A stretch of DNA of 64,000 nt from Ariolimax columbianus (GCA_036924085.1 JAVGWX010000002.1:151221571-151285570), one strand, 5' to 3'; positions 32,200-45,475 are shown, counted from the stretch's first letter. Numbers and translations are program-made. Notes: generated from the letters alone by a model not told the origin.

Positions 32200-33560
32200 C
32201 TATGACCAGATAAATGACGCTATAAATAACACACTGACACAGAGAGAGTTTTTAAAATGGGGAACTTCAACTAAAACTAGGGCATGCCAGAACATGAATC
32301 GAGAACTATCTAGGGCCGTTCGGCGACTCAAACATCATCAACAACGACAATGGGTCAAGGCACCTAGAACTATGCATCCAATACAATCTATTCATAAAAA
32401 CACTTCCTTCCAACTTAGCCACTCACAAATTGATAAATGGTATAAATGGAGCCTCCTAACAATCATAAGTAAAATATATTTCATACGATGACAACGGAGA
32501 AAATGCAAGTTATAGACTCGAGAATGATTCCAAACGTATGTGTCGACACAGACTACAAAGCAGTGTTAGCAATAATAACCAAATCTAAGAAAAGACACAC
32601 AACAAGGTTAGTACAAACAACAAATGAATGAATAAACATACATAAACTAAAAACAGAAGCTGCTCAAAAAGCCTTTGAAGCATAAATTACAGGGGACTTT
32701 TCACAACTAACCGAAGAAAGGCAAGGAGTTGATGAAGAATGGACCTTATCCAAAGATAGTATTTTCAAGTCAGACAGAGCAGCATGTGGCACAAAGAAGA
32801 ATGGACCTTTGTTTAAATTCACTATTATCAAGGAAGGCAGAGCAGCATCTGGCAAATTATCCAAGGAACAAGTCCCCAGAACAAACATGGGCTACACTGA
32901 TGCCATCTTTGCCTTGCAGCAACTAGCAGAAAAAAAACCCATCGAATATGATGAAACGCTCAATTTTGGCATTCATAAATCAAGAAAAAGCGTTTGGCCG
33001 AATCAATTGACAATAGCTGTGGAGCACACTAATGGAATATGGAGTTAGTCAGCACTTGATAAGCATATGCGAATGTTTGTATGAAAATTGGCAGTGCACG
33101 CTACGAACAAGTGCCGATGAGTCGGATCGGCTTCTTGTCAAAACAAGTTCCGGTAAGTCGGATCGGCTTCTTGTCAAAACAAGTTCCGGTAAGTCGGATC
33201 GGCTTCTTGTCAAAACAAGTGCCGGTGAGTCGAATCGGCTTCTTGTCAAAACAAGTGCCGGTGAGTCGGATCAGCTTCGTGTCAAAACAAGTTCCTGTGA
33301 GTCGGATCAGCTTCTTGTCAAAAAAAGTTCCGGTGAGTCGGATCGGCTTCTTGTCAAAACAAGTGCCGGTGAGTCGGACCGACTTCTTGTCAAAACAAGT
33401 GCCGGTGAGTCGGACCGGCTTCTTGTCAAAAGAAGTGCTTGTGAGTCGGATCGGCTTCTTGTTAAAACCGGGGTTAGGCAGGAGTGTGTGCTTTCTCACC
33501 TATTTGTTTCTGATTACAAGTTTGTCTTTCTGGATTCTACCGGCTAAGGCACCACGCTTT
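32200..33560 (+). mobile_element. Decayed LINE RT with an internal 36-bp repeat expansion
   Basis: Plus-strand blocks read NTLTQREFLKWGTSTKTRA (linker before RT), YTDAIFALQQLAEKKPIEYD, FINQEKAFGRINWQ (RT motif, usually DFEKAFDRVNR), LWSTLMEYGVSQHLISICE and, after the expansion, VKTGVRQECVLSHLF (usually VKTGVRQGC.LSP.LF). Stops and frame changes place these in separate frames, so the copy is dead. Between YENWQCTLR and TGVRQE, where the family has about 12 residues, ten tandem 12-residue units are found (33111-33470). EN and the RT palm are missing. Confidence 0.82.
33111..33470. repeat. 36-bp repeat, exactly ten units, inside the RT remnant
   Basis: Ten units of 36 bp with core GAGTCGGATCGGCTTCTTGT, in perfect register with no indels; only substitutions differ. 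Each unit encodes a variant of SSGESDRLLVKT in the RT frame. All three plus frames and one minus frame are open because the period is a multiple of three. Confidence 0.96.
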
Positions 33561-33599
33561 CAACCCACATACCGTGTCGTTTAGGTTATATCAGAACGT

Positions 33600-34012
33600 A
33601 TTCACAAGTGTAAGGATGTGAGTGTGTGCGTATCTGTTTGTACTGTGGACGTATTGGCAAGTGTACGGATGATTTTGTGTGTATCTGTTTGTACTGTGGA
33701 CGCATTGACCAGTGGACGCGTGTAAGTATATGTTTGTAGTGTGGGCGTAATGACCAGTGGATGCGTATGTGTATCTGTTAGTACTGTGGACGCATTGGAC
33801 AGTGGATGCGTATGAGTATGTGTTTGTACTGTGGACGTAATGGCCAGTGGACGCGTGTGAGTATTTGTTTGTAGTGTGGACGTATTGGCCAGTGGATGCG
33901 TGTGAGTATTTGTTTGTAGTGTAGAAGCATTGGCCAGTGGACGCGTGTGAGTATTTGTTTGTAGTGTGGACGTATTGGCCAGTGGATGCGTGTGTGCATC
34001 TGTTATGTATTC
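33600..34012. repeat. 45-bp minisatellite, about 9 units
   Basis: Core GAGTATTTGTTTGTAGTGTG followed by GACGTATTGGCCAGTGGA. Minus-strand ORFs with HASTGQYVHTTNKYS repeats are artefacts of the 15-codon period. Confidence 0.93.
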
Positions 34013-34479
34013 CACTATGACAGTTTTGGAGTATAATAGATTTGCCAATCCTTTCTGTTTTTGGAGAAGTTGTCATACAGAGAAATATTACCCACATACC
34101 CTAGTCAAACTGGACAAGAAGTCGTTTCAACTCGACATGTTCGTATTACAAACCAACTTACACCCTACACCACGCACCACCCCAACAACCATTGTTGTTT
34201 GTTTCTTAAAGGTTTCTCTCTCTGTGGAGGAGCTACGGCACATCCCACTCCAGACTGCAGTCCTTTTGGAGATATCTGGGATTATTAACCTGGGGGAGGA
34301 ACCTACCTCCTACCAGCCTCGTCAGCAGGGTTGCGGATTGCTGAAAGGCCTCGTAATTTGGAGGTTAGCTGCGAATAAATAAGCAGCCGTGGACAAAAAC
34401 GGGTCGGCAGGCATGGAGGCTGTAAGGAGGCAGCCCCTCCACAATGCAAAGACACAACAGGCTAATCACCTATTTGTCT

Positions 34480-35115
34480 TAAAAATCCCACATTACAAAG
34501 TCAAAACATAGAGAAAACCGGACCGACCTCAACGGCGACGAACAGGCGAGAAAAAAGGACCACGATTTGCAGGAGCAGGTAGACTGTTCCATGCAATAAA
34601 CAGAGGTTTCCTCAGCAGAAGAGAAATAAGCAGGAAAACAAAGATGTATGTATACCGCTCGACCTATGTGCCTGTCCTGACATATGGATGTGAGTCATGG
34701 GCAATGACTACAGCCCAAGAAAGGCAATTATAAACTTCAGAAATGAGGTACCTAAGAAAGGCTGTTCAGGTGACGAAAAGGGACAAGATTCGTAACCAGA
34801 CAATACGTAGCATTCTTGAAGTTCAACTTCTGCAGACACGAGTGGAGCAGTCCCAACTACAGTGGTTTGGCCATGTCTGTAGAATGGAAGAAGATCGGAT
34901 ACCAAAGCGGTCATGGGAGATCAAAAGTCAAGGACGCAGACCCCGAGGACGTCCCAAAGTACGTTGGGAAGACAACATACGACAGTCCCTAAGTGATAGA
35001 GGGCTGGATTGGAAAGAGGCCAGGAAAAAGACGGCGAATAGAGCAGGGTGGCGTTCTCTTTGGCAAACCTCTACACCTCACGGTAGAAGAGGAGCGACTA
35101 AGTAAGTAAGTAAGT
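34480..35115 (+). mobile_element. LINE RT C-terminal fragment with (TAAG)n tail
   Basis: Reads YRSTYVPVLTYGCESWAMTT, then MRYLRKAVQVTKRDKIRNQT, LQWFGHVCRMEEDRIPKRSW and RGRPKVRWEDNIRQSLSDRG, the thumb and C-terminal end of an APE-type LINE RT. One stop (TAA at 34731) interrupts an otherwise open frame. It ends with TAAGTAAGTAAGTAAG (35100-35115), probably the element's own tail. The GC-richer 34250-34480 sequence just upstream may belong to the same element but is not recognised. Confidence 0.85.
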
Positions 35116-36554
35116 TTGGATGAATGTTTGTGTATGTGGGTACCTAACCTAATGTTTCAGTGATGAAAAGTGTTTCATGTCATTTGATGAACCTCTCGTT
35201 GATCTTTCATTTCTGAAAGGTGGTCTTTTTTTCCTTTTTATGTATACGGTCCTAGTTCGGAGGTCAATATAAAACTGTTTTTATTCATGTGACCATTTTA
35301 TGGGAATGGGTCCATTTACTTAAGGACCAACACTTTTTTTAAATATAGAGGGAACTTTCTTTTCATAAAAAAAAATCACCATAAATATATAATTGAAAAA
35401 AATATAGTGTACATGTAATGAAATGAAATGTCTGAAAATGATACATGAAATGAAATGTTTGAAAATGATACATGAAATGAAATGAACTTGAAGATGATAA
35501 ATATATGGGAATACAGATATAAATATTTGATTAAATAAATAAAGTGAATTGAGTTCTTCCATTCACAATGTCTTCTCTTTTTCGTCTGGTTTTGGAACGT
35601 TAGCGCTTCGCCGTTTCTTTTTCTGTAATTTTCAACCCTGCCATGTGTTCACCATGCTCCAGATGTATGATATTTCCTTTCTTCTGAAGATAAAACAATG
35701 ATATTCATTAGCAATTGGGCCCTACGAGCTCAAGAATGGCTGGAGTGTGGAATGGTTAGTTATCATTTGTAGTGGAGAGAGAGATGAGGGGGGTGAAATT
35801 AAAGTCACAAGAAGGGGAGGTTAGAATAATGATATAAAGAGATTTGGATATAGATTCCTGAAAATTATTTCGTAATAAATTACACAGAAAACATGTATTC
35901 CCTATATGGGATCCCATGTCTATGATACTATATACAATAACCATATCATTCAAATATTAGAAGTGTAAAGCTTTGTACGGTGTGTTGTTCGTTATCTATT
36001 ATGTATATATCTATGCAGGGACGATAACTCTAATGAAATTGTAAACGGATTATTCTAAGTTTATAAACTAGACCAACAACATGTTTTGAATGGCTGTATG
36101 TTATTTTAAATAATTAATTATTACATTATGTGTGAATGCAGAAGTGTAGGTGTATATTGCGTATTAGAAACTCAAAGGCACCCAACACATAACACGTATA
36201 ACATCTTATAGCTCTTGTTCGAAGTTACATGCAATGTGTAATAAATAGTTATTTATAAATGTAATTGTGACGACAGTGTCTCTTCTCCTAAAAGAAAACT
36301 GGAGACACAAATTCATAAAGGGTTTGGAATATCTAGTTTAAACATTATCGTTTTTATGATGAGTGGGAGTGGGGTACGGAAACTGTTGGCTCAATAAGGG
36401 TTAATATACAGTTTTGAAATTCTTGTTGTAGACTTTGGATGTTTAGACAAAGATGACTACTTCAATATTGAAACACATATAGATGCACATTTACATTTGG
36501 GGCTCGCATATCTCTATTTAAATGTTGACTGCAGTCGTATATTATCATAAATGG

Positions 36555-36557
<3 letters not shown>
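35116..36557. other. No gene seen; short ATGAAATGAA repeat
   Basis: AT-rich. Three units of a roughly 27-bp repeat with CATGAAATGAAATG lie at 35413-35490. Nothing else recognised. Confidence 0.55.

Positions 36558-36632
<75 letters not shown>
36558..36632. repeat. (TA)n tract, about 37 units
   Basis: Uninterrupted TA dinucleotides. Confidence 0.97.
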
Positions 36633-36635
<3 letters not shown>

Positions 36636-38439
36636 AAAGACAAAGATAGCGCCGTAACTGGCTGCGAGTCTACATTTCTCTACTGTTTTGGATCATTATG
36701 AATGCCGCCAGACCACGGATTTGCCTGGAATTCACACTAGTCGACGACTTACACTTGTGTTCACGGAAACGTGGTGTTGTTTTCCGTCTGGACTTGTTAT
36801 TTCGTTCTTTTTGTGTGATTTCTTCCATCCGTTTATCCTGGTCTGGACGCCGGCTGTATGGCGCTATAGCTTAAACTAGTTATACCTGTGTCGTATCTCA
36901 CGGGTTAGTTCTGCCGGTTCACCTTCATGAATTTGGCGTGTGGGAATTTTAGATGCTACTATGATGAACTGAATACAGCTGGGAAGAGATGCCAGACTCA
37001 CTCACACGCTGAGTGTTGTCCATACGACCTCTTGTGGTTATCGAAAAGGCACGACAAACTGCGTTAGATGCCTGCCTTCCCACCTTTCTACCCTGCGGGT
37101 TACATGTTTACGGAAAGGCTTCGGTGGTAACCCTGAGGCAAAAATGCATCCTATGCTATCTCCAGTCGTCTCGATGAATGTCTTGCCACTGGCAAAAGGT
37201 AGCTTAGGCTCTGTGAGTGAGGTTGACAAAAGGCGCAATTTCTTCCTCACTTTAATCAAAATCTCCGCGCAAGTCACCCATTTCAGCGGACACAACAAGA
37301 GATACGACTGTCCACACGGCTGAACAAAGAGAGTGGTCTTCATCACTTGTGATGGACAAAACTACCATAAAGACGTAAGCTATTTAAATTGATCTTACAT
37401 AATTTGTTGTAGAAAATTCTTAAGTAATATGAAGGGTTTGAAATGTGAAAGTCTTCTAAAATTTAATAATACTACTTGAAATTATTACCTCATTATCTTG
37501 TATTATCGTTTATCATGAATTATTTACACTGCACCTTCTATATCACATATCCTATATTTACTCAAAACTGCATGCCTATACTATAGACCAATAATTTATT
37601 AACTATTTGTTTAAAATATCTTCTAACGCTATCTTAATGGGTAACGAACACTTTACAAAACATTTTAGTTTTTTTTTAGTTAATTACAACTAACGGACTA
37701 CAGGTCAAAAGATGATGTGTATTATCTGTTATTTGTTTGTCATCTTATTTAAAATGTATGTGTGTTTTATTCACTATGTTTTTCATATCGGCCGAGTCTA
37801 TCTATTTGCCATTTATTAATTTATAAAAGAAAGCGATAACTATGTATTTATAAAAATACGTAAATATAACTCGTGGTTGCATCCCCTTTAACGCGTTTAT
37901 TCACTAAGTACATTACATTCGTATTTTATGCCATTATGCCCTCTGACTTTTATCGAGGATTTCTAATGAAATGTGTTTTAGGGTTTTAAGTTACATGCCG
38001 ACCCCGTCTTTCCTCTCTGACACAATACAAATCTTACATCTACCACTAACGGTGTGCACACATAAGGAACTGAAGTTCCTGGACATTCTTACTGGCTAAC
38101 TTAGTCACCCTTCCTCTAACCTGGAGTGCACATGTTTTTAACTCACTACAAGAATGAACTGAATGTTATCCCCTGCTTCTTCTTCACGACACACATAAGG
38201 ATAACATGTGGTCCGATGTTAGACGACTCCTAATATAAATCATGGGCTAAAACATGGGTATGTTATTGTAATGGCAACACTTTTTTATTTAATTATTATG
38301 TAGCTGGACCCCAGACCCCAAAATCGCTTGCCACCATTTACGATCTGCGTGGAAGAACACGGATCACATTCCTTCATCTACACTTAGTGGACTCGCGTCT
38401 CACGGTACATGCACGGGGCACAACTTCCATTACCGCCAC
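36633..38439. other. No gene seen
   Basis: 36640-37350 is less AT-rich than its surroundings and has a 102-codon minus ORF (37038-37346) without a recognised motif; it could be an old repeat. 37370-38280 is plain AT-rich. Confidence 0.45.
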
Positions 38440-38605
38440 GCTCTAGTCGACCTAGCTGTAAATAGTTTTAGCCTAAAGTTACGGTAGTACAGATGTTGAA
38501 GAAAGGGAACTGGCCACTCAACTTCATATATAATGTGTTTCCTCAAACAATAACGTTTCTAACACTTCATCCCTGACGCCGATGTTTGCTATGAGACTCC
38601 GTTTA
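38440..38605 (+). repeat. Dispersed repeat (SINE-like), copy 2
   Basis: Shares CTCTAGTCGACCTAGCTGTA, AAGGGAACTGGCCACTCAAC and ATAACGTTTCTAACACTTCA with 31600-31760; the final CATCCCTGACGCCGATGTTT block also has a counterpart near 48995. Confidence 0.6.
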
Positions 38606-38994
38606 CCGTTTCGTTCCTACGAAGAGTTAACTTGTACACGTAGTTGGCATATATGTATATTGTAATCAAATATGATTCATCCCATCACATCATCTGTTCA
38701 TGTATTTATATAGGAATCTGCATGAGGTTCAATCATCTTTGATGCGCTAGTTCTGTGGCCGTTACTTTATTCAACCCATACCTCTGTAGAGCTGCTTCAG
38801 TAAGGTGAGTCAATATGTGTCCAATTCTTTTACTTGTTCTGAGGCACTGCTCTCTAGTATAGTTTAGCAAGGCAGGTAGGTTGGGATAAATTACTAGCAT
38901 GTGCCAAATACATTTGTGTCTATGAATGTCAGTTACTGACTGATAAGAAACGTACTGCTCACAATGTGACAGGAAATACATTCACTAGTAAGAT

Positions 38995-40022
38995 TCTAAC
39001 AGGCAAGTAGTTCACTTCTAAAACCCTAGCAGATATATATTTCACATCTCAAACCCTAGCAGATACATATTTCAAATTTCAAACCTTAGCAGATACATAT
39101 TTCACATCTCAAACTCTAGCAGATACATATTTCACATCTCAAACCCTAGCAGATACATATTTCACATCTCAAACCTTAGCATATACATATTCCCCATCTC
39201 AAATCCTAGAAGATACATATTTCACATCTCAAACCCTAGAAGATACATATTTCACTTCTCAAACCCTAGCAGATACATATTTCACATTTCAAACCTTAGC
39301 AGATACATTTTTCACATCTCAAACTCTAGCAGATACATATTTCACATCTAAAACCCTAGCAGATATATATTTCACATCTCAAACCCTAGCAGATACATAT
39401 TTCACATCTCAAACCTTAGCAGATACATATTTCACATCTCAAACTTTAGCAGATACATATTTCACATCTCAAACCCTAGCAGATACATATTTCACATCTC
39501 AAACTCTAGCAGATACATATTTCACTTCTCAAGCCCTAGCAGATTCATATTTCACATCGTAAACCCTAGCAGATACATATTTCACTTCTCAAACCCTAGC
39601 AGATACATTTTTCACTTCTCAAACCCTAGCAGATACATTTTTCACATCTCAAACCCTAACAGATACATATTTCACTTCTCAAACCTTAGCATATACATAT
39701 TCCCCATCTCAAATCCTAGAAGATACATATTTCACATCTTAAACCCTAGAAGATACATATTTCACTTCTCAAACCCTAGCAGATACATATTTCACATCTC
39801 AAACCCTAGCAGATACATATTTCACATCTCAAACCCTAGTAGATACATATTTCACTTCTCAAACCCTAGCAGATACATATTTCACTTCTCAAATCCTAGC
39901 AGATACATATTTCACTTATCAAGCCCTAGCAGGTACATATTTCACTTCTCAAACCCTAGCAGATACATATTTCACTTCTCAAACCCTAGCAGATACATAT
40001 TTCACTTCTCAAACCCTAGCAG
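38995..40022. repeat. 30-bp minisatellite, left part (about 34 units)
   Basis: Core AAACCCTAGCAGATACATAT followed by TTCACATCTC or TTCACTTCTC. From 39001 to 40020 the 30-bp register is kept without a single indel. The array continues after an inserted retroelement at 40384. Confidence 0.97.
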
Positions 40023-40383
40023 GGATCAAGATGCTGAGCAGCACATGAGCTGCAGCGGTCAGCGACCCATAGCTGACTGCTAGCGTCAGGACCAGCGAAA
40101 CATAGCGGCCAAGACCCTTCTACACCTCCAAGCGGTGATCCTGGATACCAGGCTGCAGCAGAGCAGACTGGCTAAGGAAAAGGGATCAAAGAGGGATTGC
40201 TAACCCGGTACTCAAAAAATGCTTGCTGAAGTCGGATGTGTTGGACCAAAAGGTGCAAATATTGCAGCCAAGCTGTAAACTACGACACAACGCATTCCGT
40301 TCTCTGGACTACATTCTGCTACTTAAGCCCTTTCATGGTTTGGCAGCGGGAGATTAAGAACGAACGAAGAAGAAGAAGAAGAA
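40023..40383 (+). mobile_element. (GAA)n-tailed SINE-like element in the array, copy 1
   Basis: A 361-bp insertion ending AGCGGGAGATTAAGAACGAA, CGAAGAAGAAGAAGAA. It is flanked by AAACCCTAGCAG on both sides (40011-40022, 40384-40395), a 12-bp duplication consistent with target-primed insertion. About 120 bp of its 3' end recur at 52269-52390. No tRNA A/B boxes are convincing, so it could be either a SINE or the 3' end of a LINE. Its tail resembles that of LINE copies 1 and 2. Confidence 0.8.
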
Positions 40384-40760
40384 AAACCCTAGCAGATACA
40401 TATTTCACTTCTCAAACCCTAGCAGATACATATTTCACATCTCAAACCCTAGCAGATACATATTTCACATCTCAAACCCCAGCAGATACATATTTCACAT
40501 CTCAAACTCTAGCAGATTCATATTTCACATCTCAAACCCTAGCAGATACATATTTCACATCTGAAACCCTAGCAGATACATATTTCATATCTCAAACCCT
40601 AGCAGATATATATTTCACAACTCATACACTAGCATATACATATTTCACATCTCAAACTCTAGCAGATACATTTTTCACATCTCAGAAACTAGTAGATACA
40701 TATTTAACATCTCAAACCCTAGTAGATACATATTTCACATGTCAAACCCTGATTGCAAAT
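40384..40760. repeat. 30-bp minisatellite, right part (about 12 units)
   Basis: Same unit and register as the left part. A 204-codon ORF across the insertion and this array (TLADTYFTSQ repeats) is an artefact of the 10-codon period. Confidence 0.96.
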
Positions 40761-41170
40761 GAATGTATTTCTCAGACCCTGACACAGAAGATCATCACAT
40801 CTAGGACAATACGATCTAAAAGAAATCCACGTTTTCATATCCTGAAATGACAGAACTTCTCCTCAGACTCTGAGACATGAACATTTGACCCTCGTACATG
40901 TAAGACATATATTTCTTAGATCCAGGCAGATCAGCAGGTAACTTTCAAGACCTTGAGAAATAAGGAAATTGCTTTTAAGACTTTAGCAGTTACGTCATTC
41001 GGGCCTGAGATCCTGACAGGTGGGAAATTCACTCTTACGAATTTGACAGATAAGAAAGTTCCTGAAGGAATTCACTTCTCAGACTAAGACAGGTAATTGT
41101 TTCACTTCTAAGGCGCTGACATGCACAAAATTCCTTTCTGCGACTCGGGCAGGTGTGAATGTCAAAGGCC
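40761..41170. repeat. Decayed 30-bp repeats
   Basis: Scattered CTGACAGGTAAGAAA and TTCACTTCTCAGAC motifs at roughly 30-bp spacing look like diverged forms of the neighbouring unit. Similar motifs occur at 51420-51740. Confidence 0.55.
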
Positions 41171-41608
41171 AAGTGTAACGCTCTAACGTTCTAGTGACCG
41201 TGACCGTTTTCAAGAACATCTCTTATCACTATTAACACAGACAATTATTATACTGTTGGCAGTGAAAAGATATTCTACGATTTCTTTCTCGCAAACCGTC
41301 TATTTCAGGTTAAAATACATTTCACTAATATCTCTAGTTCTCATGGCCTATTTCGAAAATAACAAACGGACTGGATAGTGGACATAGACACATCGAATTT
41401 CCTGGATATTGTGCGGGTCTACTATTCTTGTCCTACAATTCTAACGTCCTGTACTCACAGGCAGCGCCCCTAGTCGGGACACTGATAATAGACAAAGATG
41501 ATATGTTGACGTTATTCAAAGCCACTTTTTAGATGAAGACACTACAGTCAATGGACCGAAGATCCACAGATCGAAACGATTTAAGAACATGTGCTGGTCT
41601 AGCAGATA
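41171..41608. other. No gene seen
   Basis: Unremarkable sequence. Confidence 0.5.
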
Positions 41609-41662
41609 TATATATATATATATATATGGAGAGAGAGAGAGAGACAGAGTGAGAGAGAGGTG
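41609..41662. repeat. (TA)n then (GA)n
   Basis: Short TA tract followed by GAGAGA run. Confidence 0.93.
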
Positions 41663-41913
41663 GAAAAAGAGATGGAGTATCCCTTAGAAAACGCATTTGG
41701 AACCAACAGTATCTACTGTGCTTAGAGGGACTGAACACCTGTGGGTCTGGCTGCATTGCAATGAGATCGATTCTATAATAGAACAGATCCACAGTCAAAC
41801 ATCCACACCAATCACTGCAACAAAGGCTGTAGTCACCTCAAAAGTACAGACATTCTAAACAACTCTTACAGGTAAACAGATTGCAGCTGTATAGTTTATT
41901 ATCTCCCACCCCG

Positions 41914-43099
<1,186 letters not shown>

Positions 43100-43520
43100 C
43101 AGCTTCCCAATATGTGTGATACGCCTCACGACAACTATGCCCAAAATGTGTGATACGCCTCACGACAATTTTGCCCAATATGTGTGATATGCCTCCTGAC
43201 AACTATGCCCAATATGTGTGATACGCTTGGTTGGGCTAGCTTCTGAGGGCGCACAAACCTAGTACAGGTACATACAGATGCACACATGCATCCAATCACT
43301 GGTTTATGCGTCCTGAAATCGCTCAATGGACTACGGTCTGGGGTGGAAAATGGCGCGCCTCCGCCAGTAGAAACTAGTGAGGCAAACATCTAAGCAAAAA
43401 GCCAAAAAAAAATTTAAAAAATATCCGATATGTATGATACGCCTGACGACAATTATGTCCGATATGTGTCATACGCCTCATGGCAACAATGCCCGAGATG
43501 TGTGATACTCCTAATGAAAA
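43100..43520. repeat. 34-bp minisatellite in two blocks
   Basis: Units with TATGTGTGATACGCCTCACG followed by ACAACTATGCCC at 43100-43232 and again, more diverged, at 43425-43520. Unrelated sequence of about 190 bp separates the blocks. Confidence 0.85.
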
Positions 43521-44289
43521 CAATGCATTTCTACTGGAGACATTTCCATCCGATATACAGCATTAGAAACCTTTTCATATGAGATGTCCTTATTTCTGAC
43601 GTGATGTGACTAATTCGATTTCTCGCTGATTTGCATTATTAACTTAGTAATACACCCATTTGCATCAGGGTGTAATAGAGCGTGCGGACCTCGTTCAAGT
43701 GATTTCTATGGAATTGGGAGGAACAATGAGAATCAGTTGGATAAAATAAGGACATTACATTCGTTGTCATTATTATTATTCTAATCTCGTTTCGTTCCAT
43801 ACAACTATAGCTGTTCTTCTTAGTGGAAGTCTATAAATAAATTTCTAATATTTGCCACATCGATGTAAGCGTTCACGACGTGGTAGATCATGTAACAATT
43901 TGTATTACATGATGAAGTCTTAGCGCCATAAATCGATCATTCAATCAATCAATCAATGTTCACAACTAACAGCCGTCAAACTGATCTATGATAAGTCAAC
44001 ATTTTCAGCTGATCTCACGTTTTATGTGTTTTCTAATGTTCAATTCGAGTTCTCTCCTCCCGATAACCGGAAACAGAGACTGATTTGTAATTATGTCCGA
44101 AGGGCGCCTTAATGTGTGTCATATCTAGTGCCATTGTCGACCTCGAACGTCTAGTTCTACTTTAAATTATCCATTTCTGGTTAATAGATCGGTTTTCGTA
44201 AAATTGTTTGTTTCAGGTCGTCCAATCCGAGGTTGATAATCGCTAATGAAAGTACTTTCTTTGTCAGAGCCATTTTAGTTCGTCACGTG
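43521..44289. other. No gene seen
   Basis: AT-rich, no recognised feature. Confidence 0.5.
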
Positions 44290-44655
44290 TCTGATCATTA
44301 CAACGGCACACGTTTTACATTGGTGTTGAAAATATTCAATTTCGTATTATAAATAATTACATGTGGTCGTTGTGAAGACTCTAGCGAAATAAAAAACACT
44401 ATTGCTTTCTGAATTCTTAAGTCAATAGTCTCTTCTGTACCACCGATCTTTTCGATACAGCTCCCAAGATAGGGGAGCGAGACCATTTCTTGATTATAAA
44501 TATGTCACAGCAAATTCTGATTCGTATTCTTATCAATTTAGTTGAGCCCCAGTCTATGCTCACTATCAATTCTTCCGTCTGTATATCAGTCATATTTAGT
44601 TTCCTCTGAAGCTGTGTATGGGCAGGTGACAGAAGAGCCAGGTGATCAGCCATCT
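44290..44655 (-). mobile_element. Decayed LINE RT palm/thumb fragment
   Basis: The minus strand reads MADHLALLSPAHTQLQRKLN, the RT palm with ADH in place of the catalytic ADD, and in another frame LPYLGSCIEKIGGTEETIDL, RIQKAIVFFI and TKLNIFNTNVKRVPL, matching 'F.YLGS.....GGT..D...RI.KA...F......TK..IFN..V...LLYG'. A frameshift separates the two. The active-site change and frameshift show it is dead. Confidence 0.8.
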
Positions 44656-44789
44656 CTTGCAGTCACATTCTTAATCAAACTCTTTTTATAAAATGAGGTT
44701 TTCATAATCGGAATAGCAAGTAGAAAAACTTCGATAGTACACTTCTTGGCGGTCACCGGTTTTTATCTGAACATGTACAGAGAGATGAC

Positions 44790-44962
44790 TTCCGTTTAGG
44801 ACTCTATATGTCATGGCTTCCGTTTAGAACTCTACATGGCATGGCTTCCGTTAAGGACTCTACATGTCATGGCTTCCGTTTAGGACTCTATATGTCATGG
44901 CTTCCGTTTAGAACTCTACATGGCATGGCTTCCGTTAAGGACTCTACATGTCATGGCTTCAA
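44790..44962. repeat. 28-bp repeat with 84-bp higher-order unit
   Basis: Six 28-bp units around CATGTCATGGCTTCCGTTTA. Three unit variants follow in the order a-b-c, a-b-c, so an 84-bp block was duplicated. Confidence 0.92.
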
Positions 44963-45260
44963 ACATTTTCTTCATTACATCAATGAGTTTTTATGGCACC
45001 ACGTGTTGTGCAAGCAGTTCCCATCTTGTTTCCGTGTCGTAGCTGTCAAATGTTTTCTTCAACAATTATTCTCGGCGATTCGATTTGATCTACACATGAT
45101 CTCTTACGCCGGAGGCCTGCTTGTTTATCTTTTAACTGTTTGCCAGCGGCATCTTTCAGTCTCTCAATAATAAAACAGCAGTAAAAACTGATTCGGTACA
45201 GATAATAGTCATATACCTATCCTAGCACAATGCCCAACCTTATTTCATCACTTAAATTAA
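44963..45260. other. No gene seen
   Basis: No recognised feature; a plus-strand ORF runs through from the repeat but has no motif. Confidence 0.5.
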
Positions 45261-45475
45261 CTACCGCAGTTGTTAGCATGTTGGCTTCGCATGTAAGTGG
45301 TCCTGGGTTCATTCCCCAGTTGAGGCGGTAATGTTTTTTTTCCAGATCGCAATGGCTCCCTGGTCGACCAATCCTTAAATGGGTATTGGTTCAGTCCGCG
45401 AAATAAAAGGGGCGAGGGAGAGGAGATGGCTTCCGCCATCATATAGCCGAGCCTTTGAAATGTTAGATCGACACT
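45261..45475 (+). mobile_element. tRNA-derived SINE, copy 2
   Basis: Matches the SINE at 20021: TGGCTTCGCATGTAAGTGGT, CCTGGGTTCATTCCCCAGTT (B box), CCTTAAATGGGTATTGGTTC and CATATAGCCGAGCCTTTGAA. The A box is degraded (CCGCAGTTGTTAGC). It lacks the 3' TACTT tail. Confidence 0.9.

Noticed and set aside
33032..33584. Repeat proteins in several frames
   Set aside because: The period of 36 bp keeps all frames open. Only the RT frame has meaning and the RT copy is broken.
33591..34097. 168-codon minus-strand repeat ORF
   Set aside because: It is a by-product of the 45-bp minisatellite.
38995..40760. CRISPR array
   Set aside because: The 30-bp units are directly adjacent with no unique spacers, and the context is eukaryotic.
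40236..40850. 204-codon ORF with TLADTYFTSQ repeats
   Set aside because: It runs from the inserted SINE-like element into the 30-bp array and reflects the 10-codon period.
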